DNA of 6,619 nucleotides from Thermoprotei archaeon (GTDB taxonomy: Archaea > Thermoproteota > Thermoprotei_A > Sulfolobales > Ignisphaeraceae), in the NCBI GenBank assembly GCA_003661775.1, contig QMWT01000056.1, positions 1 to 6,619 on the forward strand, given 5' to 3'. The notes beneath the pieces were generated by a model. That model was not told where the DNA came from. It saw only the letters and a list, made by a program, of their open reading frames with translations, and did not search any database. The translations under genes were made by a program, and so were the position numbers. Position 1 is the stretch's first letter. Every line of letters starts with the position of its first letter. Below are positions 5,995 through 6,619 of this stretch, piece by piece.

Positions 5995-6619
5995 TCAGGG
6001 CTTCATAGGTTTTGAGTAATGCTTGGATACCTTCACCAAGTTCTGGACTGCTAGATCTGCTTGGATAAGCCCGCTCCCTGCAGCATCGCGGCTCCACTCA
6101 ACGAGCTTATACTCACCTGTTGTCGGGTCGTAGACCACCGCGCTGCTCCACGTTATCCTGAGCGTCGAGTCTTCAAGTAGCTCCTCTGCCAGCTCCTGGT
6201 TCAGGTCTACCCTGCCATTCTTCATATCTAGTTGTAGCACCAGTGCCAGGATGCCGCTGACGTGCGGTGTAGCCATGGACGTTCCTCCTAGGTAGTAGTA
6301 CTGACCGGGCACGCCCTCAGCCCAGTAAGGTGGGTGGGCAGCTCCGTAGGGCGTGTATGGCCCGACTACCCAGCTACCGGGTGCGAGCACGTCTAGGTCT
6401 TGACCGGGCTTCTCCCTGCTGCTGAACTCGGTGACGTACACCTGCTCGCGGAGCTCATCTCTCTCGGGGACATCGGCTGTTCTCCACCACGCGGGCTGGG
6501 ACCACTCGCCGGTCCACCCAGCAGCGCCAACGGATATCACCGGCTGGTAAGCTCCGGGGTACGACATCCCCGCCTCGCCCTCGTTACCGGCCGCGGCGAC
6601 TATGAACACCCCCAGTTTC
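5995..6619 (-). CDS. Subtilisin-like serine protease (peptidase S8), C-terminal part
   Basis: About 208 residues are visible. The frame is open to the window edge (it enters as KLGVFIVAAAGNEG), so the N-terminus with the catalytic Asp and His is outside. VAAAGNEG carries the oxyanion-hole Asn. YPGAYQPVISVGA is the conserved strand after it, and GGTSMATPHVSG contains the nucleophile Ser (codon 6277-6279, read on minus). The closing GSGLIQADLAV is the usual end of the S8 catalytic domain. The protein stops about 20 residues later, so there is no C-terminal pro-domain, S-layer anchor or membrane stalk in this half. Between the Asn and Ser blocks is an insert rich in Trp, Tyr and Pro. Most archaeal members are secreted, but the signal peptide cannot be checked here. 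It is intact as far as seen and transcribed towards the nucleotidyltransferase-like fragment, which starts 38 bases beyond the stop. Confidence 0.93.
   Translation of the reverse strand, partial: KLGVFIVAAAGNEGEAGMSYPGAYQPVISVGAAGWTGEWSQPAWWRTADVPERDELREQVYVTEFSSREKPGQDLDVLAPGSWVVGPYTPYGAAHPPYWAEGVPGQYYYLGGTSMATPHVSGILALVLQLDMKNGRVDLNQELAEELLEDSTLRITWSSAVVYDPTTGEYKLVEWSRDAAGSGLIQADLAVQNLVKVSKHYSKPMKP

Noticed and set aside
1..6619. CRISPR arrays, insertion sequences, rRNA genes
   Set aside because: No regularly spaced direct repeats, no transposase motifs or terminal inverted repeats, and no rRNA-like sequence were seen.

Overview
The window looks like the chromosome of a hyperthermophilic archaeon, most likely Thermoproteota (Crenarchaeota). 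The support is the heavy use of AGG/AGA for Arg and ATA for Ile, frequent GTG/TTG starts, archaeal TATA boxes (e.g. TTTATTTAAA at 3029-3038), starts with little or no Shine-Dalgarno, and the protein families present. Genus cannot be read from the sequence.

Layout. 1-927 (+) is the 3' part of a sodium:solute symporter. 928-1486 holds no intact gene; its minus strand carries three consecutive protein-like frames that read as a decayed gene, followed by plus-strand scraps. 1487-3016 (+) is an intact rhamnulokinase (RhaB family). 3115-3718 (+) is a class II aldolase of the fuculose/rhamnulose-1-phosphate type, complete in motifs but split by a +1 frameshift near 3430. It has its own TATA box and a perfect 10-bp inverted repeat over the expected transcription start. 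3927-4169 is a remnant of an amidohydrolase, and 4261-4760 a multiply frameshifted, 3'-truncated aldo/keto reductase. 4761-5513 (-) is an intact PhnP-like metallo-beta-lactamase-fold phosphodiesterase. 5514-5994 contains a small minus-strand fragment resembling the tail of a nucleotidyltransferase-type protein. 5995-6619 (-) is the 3' part of a subtilisin-like (S8) serine protease running off the window.

How the genes fit together. Kinase and aldolase are the last two steps of the phosphorylative 6-deoxyhexose pathway: ketose to ketose-1-phosphate to dihydroxyacetone phosphate plus L-lactaldehyde. The adjacent symporter could supply the sugar. No isomerase is visible. The well-known archaeal rhamnose routes are non-phosphorylative, so this bacterial-type pair is unusual. 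The broken aldolase and the decayed genes around it suggest the locus is being lost, unless the aldolase frameshift is a sequencing error.

Composition supports a patchwork. Sampled 60-base lines of the symporter, the reductase relic and the PhnP-like gene run about 55-60% G+C. Sampled lines between about 930 and 4240 are mostly nearer 37-45%, with some higher patches inside the kinase.
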